Assembly: GCF_000019185.1 (NCBI RefSeq)
Contig: NC_010334.1
Location: 1,922,001-1,986,000 of the forward strand
DNA length: 64,000 nucleotides
Source of the DNA: Shewanella halifaxensis HAW-EB4
GTDB lineage: Bacteria; Pseudomonadota; Gammaproteobacteria; Enterobacterales; Shewanellaceae
Direction: 5' to 3'
A program made the translations under genes and the position numbers. Every line of letters begins with the position of its first letter. Position 1 is the stretch's first letter. The notes below the pieces were generated by a model. That model worked only from the letters and a program-made list of their open reading frames with translations. It made no database searches and had not been told where the DNA came from. Positions 43,996 to 51,848 of the stretch are shown here, piece by piece.

Positions 43996-44799
43996 ATGCT
44001 TTGGACAATAGCGGAGAAGCTAACAGAGAGCGGTGTGCAAACCGGTGTATTACTGCCGTTAACAGATGCTGATACATTAATTGAACTAGATGGATTTAGC
44101 TATTTAGGCAACATAGTTACAGAGAATATGGCGAAAAAGCATCAGCCACTGGTGTCGAGACATGATCCTTTTATTGCTCCCTATGATCCTTCACTTTACA
44201 TTGGAGAGGTCGGTTCAGAACATGTCTGTTTACTGAATAAATTTCCGATTATCACTCCGCATATATTGATCTGTGCTAAAGAATATCTTTCGCAAACATC
44301 GGCTTTGAGATTAGTCGATTTTCAGGCATGGGTTAAGGGCTTTTCTTCGGCCGATACGCTGGGTTTTTTTAATGCCGGGCACGATGCCGGGGCTAGCCAA
44401 ATGCACCGTCATATGCAGTTAGTTAAAACGCCTATCTTATTAGAAGCTTCAATACTCTCAGGCCAATTACCCTTTAAGCATTATCTATTTCAATTTGAAC
44501 ACTTAGATGCCGAATTGTTGATGCAGCATTATAACGCCGCGATGATTAAGTTTAGCCGCTACAAAACGACCATGACTGACGGCGTCGCGGAGTGTTTACC
44601 TTATAATATTTTACTGACTCAGCGATGGATGTTAATTGTGCCACGCTCCACCAATGTGGTAGGCCCAGTCTCTGGCCATGGCTTGTGTTATAGCGGTCGA
44701 TTTTTGGTTAGCTCAGAGGAGCAGCTTTGTTGGTTAACTGAGTATGGCTTTTTACAGTTCTTGACTGATTGTGGTTATCCAATAGAGTCATCGTTCTAG
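43996..44799 (+). CDS. ATP adenylyltransferase (Ap4A phosphorylase-like, HIT superfamily)
   Basis: A 267-residue protein with the HIT-type motif SQMHRHMQL (His-x-His-x-Gln, catalytic His) preceded by FFNAGHDAGA, as in APA1/APA2-like enzymes that split diadenosine tetraphosphate with phosphate into ATP and ADP. The C-terminal part, YNILLTQRWMLIVPRS, is the second half of the family fold. It is shorter than yeast APA1 but similar to bacterial relatives. No convincing ribosome-binding site before the ATG. The stop codon is the first TAG of a hexanucleotide repeat. Role: control of dinucleotide alarmones, inferred from the family. Confidence 0.82.
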   Translation: MLWTIAEKLTESGVQTGVLLPLTDADTLIELDGFSYLGNIVTENMAKKHQPLVSRHDPFIAPYDPSLYIGEVGSEHVCLLNKFPIITPHILICAKEYLSQTSALRLVDFQAWVKGFSSADTLGFFNAGHDAGASQMHRHMQLVKTPILLEASILSGQLPFKHYLFQFEHLDAELLMQHYNAAMIKFSRYKTTMTDGVAECLPYNILLTQRWMLIVPRSTNVVGPVSGHGLCYSGRFLVSSEEQLCWLTEYGFLQFLTDCGYPIESSF

Positions 44800-44832
44800 C
44801 CATAGCCATAGCCATAGCCATAGCCATAGCCA
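44797..44832. repeat. Hexanucleotide repeat (TAGCCA)6
   Basis: Six perfect TAGCCA units beginning at the stop codon of the Ap4A phosphorylase-like gene. The length can vary by slippage. Each unit restores a TAG in the same frame, so copy-number changes would not alter the protein. Confidence 0.9.
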
Positions 44833-44987
44833 TATTTACTGCAATACTGATATTCATAGCCAAGCAGCTTACTTATTTTAAAGTATAGTTTTAAAGCACA
44901 GTTTTAAAGGGCTGGTTGAAATGGGGTAAAGAGCAGATTGAAAGGGCAGAGATAATAAGCTGTCCTTTCAGTTGTTTAATAACATTT

Positions 44988-45572
44988 TTAAGAATTAAAC
45001 TTGGCTACATCCGCTTCATCGGCACCATCATTGCACTCACCGCGAATAGTGCCGCGATCATACTGAATCGTACGACTGAGCTCTATATATCCCTCTTTGC
45101 AATAGCCTGTCATCTTGATGGTTTGCTGCAAGCCGTGCTCAATCTTTTCAGTCCACATTGTTAAATCCGGCCCTTGATAACGCTGCTTCGAGCGAGAGCG
45201 TTTCTTCTGGTTTGAGCGAACCTCGTGTGGCAGAGTCTGATTTTGCGGCGTTGCCATAGTGAGAATGGCGCGGTAGGTAAATAACTTTAAGCCATTACTC
45301 TTGATATCGGTTCTAAAAGAGTCGCTAACTTGCCCTGCAAATTTTTCGGGTTCGATATCGGGCTGACTACTACAGGCACTGAGCAAGGTACTCAGTAAGG
45401 TAATAATAGACAAAGCCGTCAGGCGGGATCTGATGCTTCCAGCTTTTGAAAGAGTGAGCTTTGAAAGTGGCAGTTTTAAAAGTATCAGCTTTGAAGAAGC
45501 ATGCTTTGAAAGCCGTGATGTTAAGCGCATAGGGATTTTTTGTTCTAGTTTTTGGTTTATACGGGGCAGCAT
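44988..45572 (-). CDS. Lipoprotein of unknown function with repeat-expanded N-terminus
   Basis: A 194-residue frame whose real export signal is RLTALSIITLLSTLLSAC, with a lipobox LLSAC at about residue 67, giving a mature lipoprotein of about 128 residues. The 45 residues before it (Lys/Leu/Ser-rich, SKLILLKLPLSKLTLSKAG) are encoded by several near copies of a GCTTTGAAAG-type unit (45444-45515) and are unusually long for a signal n-region, so translation may begin further in, at Met15 or a non-ATG codon. The mature part has two cysteines (GYCKEG, GECNDG). No family recognised. Confidence 0.6.
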   Translation of the reverse strand: MLPRINQKLEQKIPMRLTSRLSKHASSKLILLKLPLSKLTLSKAGSIRSRLTALSIITLLSTLLSACSSQPDIEPEKFAGQVSDSFRTDIKSNGLKLFTYRAILTMATPQNQTLPHEVRSNQKKRSRSKQRYQGPDLTMWTEKIEHGLQQTIKMTGYCKEGYIELSRTIQYDRGTIRGECNDGADEADVAKFNS

Positions 45573-45635
45573 AACGTATATTGAAGTAAGTTAGCAGTGA
45601 GATTACAGGATTTTACAGTTCATGGGTTAGCAACG

Positions 45636-45733
45636 AGGGCGTTCGCAGGCTCACTGCTAGGGGGCTGCGCTTCTAGGTCCTAGGAAAAGACAAACCTAGT
45701 ATCAGTTAAAATTCTGATTTATTTTGCCTAGCC
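45636..45733. repeat. Dispersed intergenic repeat, copy A
   Basis: Shares GGGCGTTCGCAGGCTCACTG, then GCTTCTAGG and CTAGGAAAAG in the same order, with the repeat at 47153-47251. The similarity continues with lower identity to a TTTATTTT-CC-AGCC end. Noncoding; several palindromic CCTAGG/CTAG steps. Confidence 0.7.
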
Positions 45734-45775
45734 CAGAACCCAGAACCTCTAATACCTAAGCCTAGAACCTTCATT

Positions 45776-46207
45776 TCATCTTCGGTTCTTAGCGTACCTT
45801 GGACAGTCATCTTGAATGTTAAACCATTCAAGTTGGCTGTCGGTGTAGATATGGTAGTTAGGTTTGATGGTGTTTGGTTCATCGAGTGTGGTGATACTTA
45901 AGGTGAGATATTGGCCATAACGCAGATCGCGAAAGCTTACTTGGCTGCCGCAATGCTGACAAAACCCGCGTCGAACATGCTCGGATGAGGCAAATTCTTT
46001 TGGTGGCTCAGTAAGCCAGGCAACTTGCTCCCGTTTAAAATCCATCCATGCGCCCACTACTGAGCCGGTACTTTTTTGGCAATGGCGACAATGGCAAAAG
46101 TCGGCATCGAAGGGCTGACCAGTTACGCGATATCGAACCTTGTTACATAGACAGCCGCCAGTTAACGGGTGACTTGGCTTAACAGTTGATTCTTTTATGT
46201 TAGTCAT
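45776..46207 (-). CDS. GFA/CENP-V-family zinc protein
   Basis: A 143-residue protein with the zinc-binding cysteine pattern of the glutathione-dependent formaldehyde-activating (GFA) family: GGCLCNKVRY, FCHCRHCQKSTG and FCQHCGSQVSF. The family binds two zinc ions, and some members act on S-hydroxymethyl-glutathione, though most have unknown substrates. The frame is open from a TTG at 46231, but the ATG at 46207 is preferred. Cytoplasmic, single gene among repeats. Confidence 0.87.
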   Translation of the reverse strand: MTNIKESTVKPSHPLTGGCLCNKVRYRVTGQPFDADFCHCRHCQKSTGSVVGAWMDFKREQVAWLTEPPKEFASSEHVRRGFCQHCGSQVSFRDLRYGQYLTLSITTLDEPNTIKPNYHIYTDSQLEWFNIQDDCPRYAKNRR

Positions 46208-46533
46208 TTTGCTGCTTGAAAGTTTTACCAAGAATACAGATAGCTAAACACATCAGTGGCTTAGATACTAGGTTTTAAGCGGTAGGGCGCTGCGCTTCAG
46301 GGGAATGCTATTGTAGATTGGGCTTTAGCCCATCACCGCGGTATTTTTACGTCGAGAATTGACGGCATAAATGCCGACCTACATTGATAAAGATTTAAAG
46401 GCTAGGACGCTACGCTTCAAGGAAAAAGCATTGAGGCTTAACCTCTTTAGTTTTCCCTTTAGCGCAGCGTTCGTCTATGCCTGTTCGACTTGGCTTTACC
46501 TGCTTTTCCTAGATTCTAGGACCTTCTTTATAA
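46208..46533. other. Gene-free region with repeat fragments
   Basis: About 326 bases between the GFA and universal stress genes. Contains the double-hairpin repeat at 46312-46383 and two GGACGCTACGCTTCA-type fragments (around 46284 and 46404) related to the dispersed repeat family at 45636 and 47153. No gene seen. Confidence 0.5.
46312..46383. repeat. Double-hairpin extragenic repeat
   Basis: A 72-bp unit bounded by TGTAG and CTACA. It has two short hairpins, GGGCTTTAGCCC (46320-46331) and GGCATAAATGCC (46364-46375), symmetric about the centre. Resembles REP/BIME-type sequences. Confidence 0.65.
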
Positions 46534-46977
46534 TCACTTAACTACTAATACTGGACATTTGGCCTTATTTGCCAGTGCCTCTGATACGTTGGGGTTAAGC
46601 ATATGAGACAGCCCGGTATGACCATGGCTCGCGATAACGATCATGCCTACGTCGTTCTCAACACTGTCTTCTAGGATCTGTGCAAAGGTATCGCCACTTC
46701 TGATGGCGGTTTTAACTTGCAGCGTCTTATTCAGTTTTGGTTCAATCTCCTTTACTAGTGCAGCGAGTTTTTCGTTTGAATAGGCTTTAAGTTGAGTCTC
46801 CAATTCCTGACTGCTCTCTACTACGATGCCATAGTTGTGCTCCCCATAGGGTTTGCTCATCACGTGTAGCAATCGGATATTCACTTGATATAGGTTTGCC
46901 ATCTCAATGGCGTAGCCTAGGGCGTGGGATGCAGTGTCAGAAAAGTCTGTTGGGCATAAAATTTGGCGAGTACGCAT
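46534..46977 (-). CDS. Universal stress protein (UspA family)
   Basis: A 147-residue single-domain Usp: MRTRQILCPTDFSDTASHAL at the start and VIASHGHTGLSHMLNPNVSE near the end. The ATP-binding pattern G-x2-G-x9-G-S/T is present only in part (GHTG, then nine residues, then SE instead of GS), so ATP binding is uncertain. Usp proteins support survival under starvation and oxidative stress. Single gene with repeats on both sides. Confidence 0.9.
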   Translation of the reverse strand: MRTRQILCPTDFSDTASHALGYAIEMANLYQVNIRLLHVMSKPYGEHNYGIVVESSQELETQLKAYSNEKLAALVKEIEPKLNKTLQVKTAIRSGDTFAQILEDSVENDVGMIVIASHGHTGLSHMLNPNVSEALANKAKCPVLVVK

Positions 46978-47557
46978 AGTAAACCTCGGTGATAATTAGG
47001 CGTAAAACATCATCTATACCTCACTATATACTCCCTAAATGAGGAAGAATAAAGCGACTAAGTGCATATTTAATAATAAGTACATATTTAATAATAGACA
47101 GAATTTAGCTTGCTAGCTTATGAAAGTAGCAGGAAATAGCTCTCTAGATCCTAGGGCGTTCGCAGGCTCACTGCGAGGACGCTCCGCTTCTAGGCACTAG
47201 GAAAAGCACAAGCTTGTATCGACTATGGGTTGAGTTTATTTTACCGAGCCTAGAAAGAGCAGGTGTAGTCGGTATTTTATACTGTTATGTTGTTCAGTTG
47301 TTGGGGTGGGTTAGCTATTGGTTACGTCGGCACTATTGTGTGTAACACTTGTTTTTAAAAAATGCATTTTCTATTTTTAATGGCGCATTTTTTTGAGGAT
47401 TGTTCAATGTAAGTCGAATATTTCTTATTATTTGACGTAATCAATGATAACTCGTTAGTGAATCACATTAATAACCTACACTGGGTGTTATCGTACTTCA
47501 AAGAATTAAAGTGGTACTCGTACTACTTAAAAAATATAAGTCTGTGATGGAGCTAGG
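46978..47557. other. Divergent intergenic region usp / symporter
   Basis: About 580 bases without a gene. The middle holds repeat copy B (47153-47251). The last 200 bases before the symporter are AT-rich and probably carry its promoter and leader; no specific regulator site is recognised. Confidence 0.5.
47153..47251. repeat. Dispersed intergenic repeat, copy B
   Basis: The second copy of the family described at 45636-45733: GGGCGTTCGCAGGCTCACTG, CGCTTCTAGG and CTAGGAAAAG in the same order and spacing. Confidence 0.7.
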
Positions 47558-48820
47558 GTGTTGAACAAAAAGAAAAAGTTTTATAAGAATATCGGATTCC
47601 AAGTAGTTGTAGCTATGGTCCTAGGTGCGATCGTGGGTATGATGATGGGAGAAGATGCCTCTATCTTCGCTCCGCTAGGAACATTTTTTATCCATTTGAT
47701 TAAAATGTTGGTGATCCCTCTAGTCGCAGTTTCAATTATTGCGGGCGCAGCAAGCTTAGGCGCTGGTCCATCGGCAGGTAAAGTCGGTATTGGCACTATC
47801 AGTTTCTTCATGGCGACCTCTGCTTTGGCTGTGACTTTAGCGCTTGTTATGGGTGAGTTCTTCCAGCCAGGTGTTGGCATGGACTTCTCACAGCATACTG
47901 CGGGTCTCGCTGCGGTAACCGCTGAGCAGGGCGCACTACCTGGTGTGGCTGATACCATTATCGGTATGATCCCAACGAACGTGTTCGAGGCGCTAACTGG
48001 CGGTAACATTCTGCAAATTTTGGTGTTCTGTATCTTCTTCGGTATCGCACTGACTAAAGTTAATCCAGAGAGTGCTAAGCCGATTACTTCTGCACTGAAT
48101 ACTATCGTTGAAGCCTTTATTTGGATGATTAACATCGTGATGTTGATTGCCCCGATTGGTGTGTTTGGCTTGATGGCTGACTCTGTAGGTACCTTTGGCT
48201 TCCAGTCATTGACTGTGGTGTTGAACCTATTCCTAGTTTATGTCGCAGCTATCTTAATCTATGGCTTTATCTTCTTCCCATTGATGGTGAAGTTCTTCTC
48301 TAACGTTCCGGTTGGCAAGTTCCTATCGGCGATGAAGAAGCCGCAAGCATTGGCTATGTCTACCGCTTCATCGATGGCTGCGCTGCCAGTTAACATCGAA
48401 GTGTGTGAGAAAGAGCTAGGCGTATCTAAGTCGACAGCCGCGTTTGTATTGCCTTTAGGCGCTACCATTAACATGAGTGGTAACGCGATCTACTACGGTC
48501 TAGTAGCGGTATTCTTCGCTCAGATGTTCAATGTAGAGCTAGGCCTTGCAGCTTACGTTGCAATCATATTCACCTCGACATTGGGCGCGATTGGCCAAGC
48601 GGGTGTTCCAGGTCCATCATTCCTAGTGATTGCGGTATTAGTTGCTGCTGGTATTCCAATTGAAGGCCTACCACTACTGTTCGCTCTGGACCGTGTGTTT
48701 GACATGATCAGAACAACGCTAAACATTACGGGTGATGCGGTTTGTGCTGTGGTTATCGATAAGTTTAACCCAGAAACTGAAATCCCAGTGCCAGCTGAGC
48801 AGGCTAACGCCAATAGTTAA
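47558..48820 (+). CDS. Dicarboxylate/amino acid:cation symporter (GltP/GltT-like)
   Basis: A 420-residue inner membrane transporter of the sodium:dicarboxylate symporter family. Features include the first helices VVVAMVLGAIVGMMMG, the HP1 serine-rich loop STASSMAALPV, the TM7 motif ATINMSGNAIYYG (family NMDGT-like position, here NMSGN) and the HP2/TM8 region GQAGVPGPSF, then LDRVFDMIRTTLNITGDA. The NMDGT-to-NMSGN change affects the Na+/substrate site, so substrate preference may differ from GltP. GTG start chosen because GGAG lies 5 bases upstream. Closed by a terminator. Confidence 0.93.
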   Translation: MLNKKKKFYKNIGFQVVVAMVLGAIVGMMMGEDASIFAPLGTFFIHLIKMLVIPLVAVSIIAGAASLGAGPSAGKVGIGTISFFMATSALAVTLALVMGEFFQPGVGMDFSQHTAGLAAVTAEQGALPGVADTIIGMIPTNVFEALTGGNILQILVFCIFFGIALTKVNPESAKPITSALNTIVEAFIWMINIVMLIAPIGVFGLMADSVGTFGFQSLTVVLNLFLVYVAAILIYGFIFFPLMVKFFSNVPVGKFLSAMKKPQALAMSTASSMAALPVNIEVCEKELGVSKSTAAFVLPLGATINMSGNAIYYGLVAVFFAQMFNVELGLAAYVAIIFTSTLGAIGQAGVPGPSFLVIAVLVAAGIPIEGLPLLFALDRVFDMIRTTLNITGDAVCAVVIDKFNPETEIPVPAEQANANS

Positions 48821-48879
48821 GCCTATTTAGCTAACGTCAGTCGTTAATGCTTAGCCGTTAACTGCTAAGTTAACAATAG

Positions 48880-48905
48880 AAAGCCCTCTTTATAGAGGGC
48901 TTTTT
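48880..48905 (+). terminator. Intrinsic terminator after the symporter gene
   Basis: A 10-bp stem AAAGCCCTCT / AGAGGGCTTT with loop TTAT and a T run. Confidence 0.9.
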
Positions 48906-48955
48906 CGTATTTAAAGGCTAGATAGGACGCTCGCCTTGAAAAGTCATTTTCGGCT

Positions 48956-49732
48956 CTACGGTTTTTTATCCTGCTGACCTAATACGCCCTTGAGTAGCTC
49001 CATGGGCAGTGGAAACAGTATGGTGGAGTTCTTCTCGCCTGCAATCTCTGTGAGGGTTTGCAAATAACGCAGTAAGATGGCGTTGGGCTCAGCCGAGAGT
49101 TTCTCGGCAGCTTCAACCAGTTTTGCCGAGGCTTCCATCTCACCCGATGCATGGATCACTTTTGCTCGACGAGTACGCTCGGCTTCGGCCTGCCTTGCAA
49201 TGGCCCTAATCATGGTTTCATTCAGATCCACATGTTTTATCTCTACATTGGACACCTTAATCCCCCAGCCATCGGTACGGGTATCGAGAATGGCTTGAAT
49301 GTCGGTGTTGAGCATCTCTCGGTTAGCGAGCATCTCATCGAGTTCGTGTTGACCGAGCACCGAACGCAGGGTCGTTTGTGCCAGCTGTGATGTGGCTTGC
49401 AGATAATCCTCGACGTTGATAATCGCTTTTTGAGCATCGATCACCCTAAAGTAGATCACCGCATTGACGCGCACCGAGACGTTATCGCGGCTAATGACAT
49501 CCTGAGTTGGAACATCCATCACTACGGTACGCAGATCGACTCTCACCATCTGCTGTACGATGGGGATCACTATGATCAATCCCGGTCCCTTTACTCGGTA
49601 AAAACGGCCCAATAGGAAGATCACACCGCGTTCATACTCTCTTAAGATCTTAAACATGCTGACCAGCAAGCCGACAATAAGGAAGGTGAGTACGCCTATA
49701 AAGATGCTACCATTTCCGAAAATGGGTTCCAT
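48956..49732 (-). CDS. Slipin (stomatin-like SPFH/band 7 protein)
   Basis: A 258-residue membrane-anchored scaffold: one N-terminal hydrophobic segment (about 10-30), then the SPFH domain (REYERGVIFLLGRF; VDLRTVVMDVPTQDVISRDN; VNAVIYFRV) and a helical C-terminal region (RAIARQAEAERTRRAKVIHA) that drives oligomerisation. Bacterial slipins are encoded next to an NfeD protease-like gene, as here (nfeD 18 bases upstream). The pair is thought to organise membrane microdomains. Confidence 0.93.
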   Translation of the reverse strand: MEPIFGNGSIFIGVLTFLIVGLLVSMFKILREYERGVIFLLGRFYRVKGPGLIIVIPIVQQMVRVDLRTVVMDVPTQDVISRDNVSVRVNAVIYFRVIDAQKAIINVEDYLQATSQLAQTTLRSVLGQHELDEMLANREMLNTDIQAILDTRTDGWGIKVSNVEIKHVDLNETMIRAIARQAEAERTRRAKVIHASGEMEASAKLVEAAEKLSAEPNAILLRYLQTLTEIAGEKNSTILFPLPMELLKGVLGQQDKKP

Positions 49733-49750
49733 ATTCGACTCCTTAGCTAT

Positions 49751-51262
49751 TTAGCACTTCTTGGTTAGTACTTGTTGATTAGAAACTGGAGACAGTTCAA
49801 CCTCCAGTGAAAGGTCATGACGCACGACGACGGTGACTTGCTGAGCCTTTTTTAGTGGTGATAGTGAGCTTGCTGCCCAGACCTCACCCTGAAGTAGCAC
49901 AAAGCCTTTATATGTCGGCTGAGCATTGCCTGTTACATTAACAACATCAGTATCAGATGCATTTGTTAGCTGCATACTCGATGTAAAGTCATCAGTTACC
50001 AGCGCAAGCTGGCCAACAATTTGTCCATCACCACTGACGATGGGGGATTTTCGATTCCGCCACAATGTACCAAGCACTAGCAGGGAGCCTAAGGTTACGG
50101 TGACCGATACCGCGGCGATGAGTGGCAGAGAAAGCGCAAAATGATCGGTTTTTGTATCGAGTAAAAATAGCGATCCAACCGCAAAAGCGACAATGCCACC
50201 AATTCCAAACAGGCCAAAGCTTGGAGCAAATGACTCAATGGTTATCAGAGCAATCCCGAGTAGTAACAGACCTAATCCAGCATAGCTAATGGGCAGCATC
50301 TGAAACGCATATAAGGCAACCAGTAAGCTTATGGCACCTGTGATCCCCGCAATCCCTATTCCGGGACTATAGAACTCAAGCAAAATCCCGTAAATTCCGA
50401 TCAACATTAAAATGTAAGCAACATTGGGATTGGTAACCGTAGAGATAATACGGTTACGCCAATCGGGTTTTAAATAATGCAGTTCGGCATTATCTAATGC
50501 CAATGTCAGTTGTTGATGATCTATCTCAACTTGCCAGCCTGTCAGTTCGGCGACTAGCCGCGGCGCATCGGGGCTGATGAGATTAATGACGTTCATTTCG
50601 AGCGCTTCATTCGCGGTGAGGGTGGCAGCCTCTTTGACAGCGAGTTCCGCCCATTGCTCATTCCGGCCGCGAAGCTGTGCCAGTGCACGTATATAGGCGA
50701 TGGAATCGTTGAGGATTTTTTTCTCCATTGCGCTGGGCGTGGCTGGAGCGGACTTATCATCATCTTTTGGATCTTGTTTTGGCGCAGGTGTCGGGGCACT
50801 TCCTGGGCCAATACTAACCGGCGTTGCTGCGCCTAAGGTGGTGGCTTCGGCCATGGCGGCGATATGACATGCGTACAGAATATAGGTGCCGGCGCTCGCC
50901 GCTCTCGCACCGGGGGGCGCGACTAAACAGGCGATAGGGACAGAGGAATTTAAGATGCTTTGATTGATATCTCTTAGGCTAGAGACAAGGCCACCTGGGG
51001 TGTCCATCACGATAACAATGAGCTCTATTTCGCCATTTCCTAGTGCAGCGTTTACGTTTGCTCGCTCGATACCTTGGGTTAAATATTCGCTAGTCGCAGG
51101 ACCAATGGCGCCTTCAAACGCGAGAACTAACACTTGAGGTCTTGCTGTGATTGCTGACTCTTGGGTGGGGGTGGCATAGCTTAAACCGCAACAAAATGTC
51201 AGTTGCAGTAAAGCTGCAATCAGGAGTTGCGATATAAAGGCGGGCAGTCTGTTTGATAGCAA
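49751..51262 (-). CDS. NfeD-family membrane-bound serine protease (ClpP class)
   Basis: A 503-residue long-form NfeD: signal/anchor at about 8-30, a ClpP-like protease domain (VIVMDTPGGLVSSLRDIN; PPGARAASAGTYI with nucleophile Ser123), a linker rich in Pro/Asp/Lys (about 150-175), then a cluster of hydrophobic helices (about 280-410) and a C-terminal OB-fold NfeD domain. Related archaeal proteases cut stomatin C-termini, which fits the slipin gene directly downstream. The frame begins with a TTG; the start is uncertain because no ATG or strong ribosome-binding site precedes the signal peptide. Confidence 0.9.
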   Translation of the reverse strand: MLSNRLPAFISQLLIAALLQLTFCCGLSYATPTQESAITARPQVLVLAFEGAIGPATSEYLTQGIERANVNAALGNGEIELIVIVMDTPGGLVSSLRDINQSILNSSVPIACLVAPPGARAASAGTYILYACHIAAMAEATTLGAATPVSIGPGSAPTPAPKQDPKDDDKSAPATPSAMEKKILNDSIAYIRALAQLRGRNEQWAELAVKEAATLTANEALEMNVINLISPDAPRLVAELTGWQVEIDHQQLTLALDNAELHYLKPDWRNRIISTVTNPNVAYILMLIGIYGILLEFYSPGIGIAGITGAISLLVALYAFQMLPISYAGLGLLLLGIALITIESFAPSFGLFGIGGIVAFAVGSLFLLDTKTDHFALSLPLIAAVSVTVTLGSLLVLGTLWRNRKSPIVSGDGQIVGQLALVTDDFTSSMQLTNASDTDVVNVTGNAQPTYKGFVLLQGEVWAASSLSPLKKAQQVTVVVRHDLSLEVELSPVSNQQVLTKKC

Positions 51263-51848
51263 AATGAGTAACCAATATTCAGGCTTACAATTAAGTTTAG
51301 TGTAGCTTTTGCTATTTAGCGTTACAGATAGCGTCCGCGTGGTTCATTCACTGTATTACCGATTGGATTGAGAGGTTTACAGCAGTTAAAAGTGAACCTT
51401 TATGAGAGTGTTTAGTGCCGAGATGAGATGACATATCTACATGTATAGCCCGTACAACTGAAAGCAAGCCACGTTAGTGTTATTTTTATTGTGTAATTTT
51501 ACTAACTATTCCAATAGCTTGTCGTTAAGGATGAGGGCAGAACCCATACTGTCTACATGGGTTCTGCGTTACCTATGCCATTGTTAGTATAGGGTTTTGT
51601 GCGATTTAGGAGTGTGATGCCGCTGTTGTTATTCTGGTTGGCTATTTATTGTATTGTTTACGTATTAAAACTACATAAATTGCGCTTTAGCTGAACGATT
51701 TTGAAGTTCGGTCACGAAATGTAGGCCGCTGGCAGTTTTTTTGTTGGTAACTTACAACTTTGGCAGCAAAGTGTGAAGTTTGACTTGGAATATTAGTTAA
51801 CAAACATTTATTATTGTGCATCCAAAATTTTAACGGTTGATTTTAGTG
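51263..51848. other. Long leader/intergenic region upstream of the nqr operon
   Basis: About 586 bases between divergent nfeD and nqrA. It holds a perfect 11-bp inverted repeat GCAGAACCCAT / ATGGGTTCTGC (51538-51567) without a T run, and no gene. The region may carry the regulated nqr promoter; I recognise no specific regulator box. Confidence 0.5.

Noticed and set aside
47581..48135. A 184-codon minus-strand frame opposite the symporter gene
   Set aside because: Composition mirrors the hydrophobic transporter on the plus strand, there is no ribosome-binding site, and no family motif; it is a shadow of the real gene.
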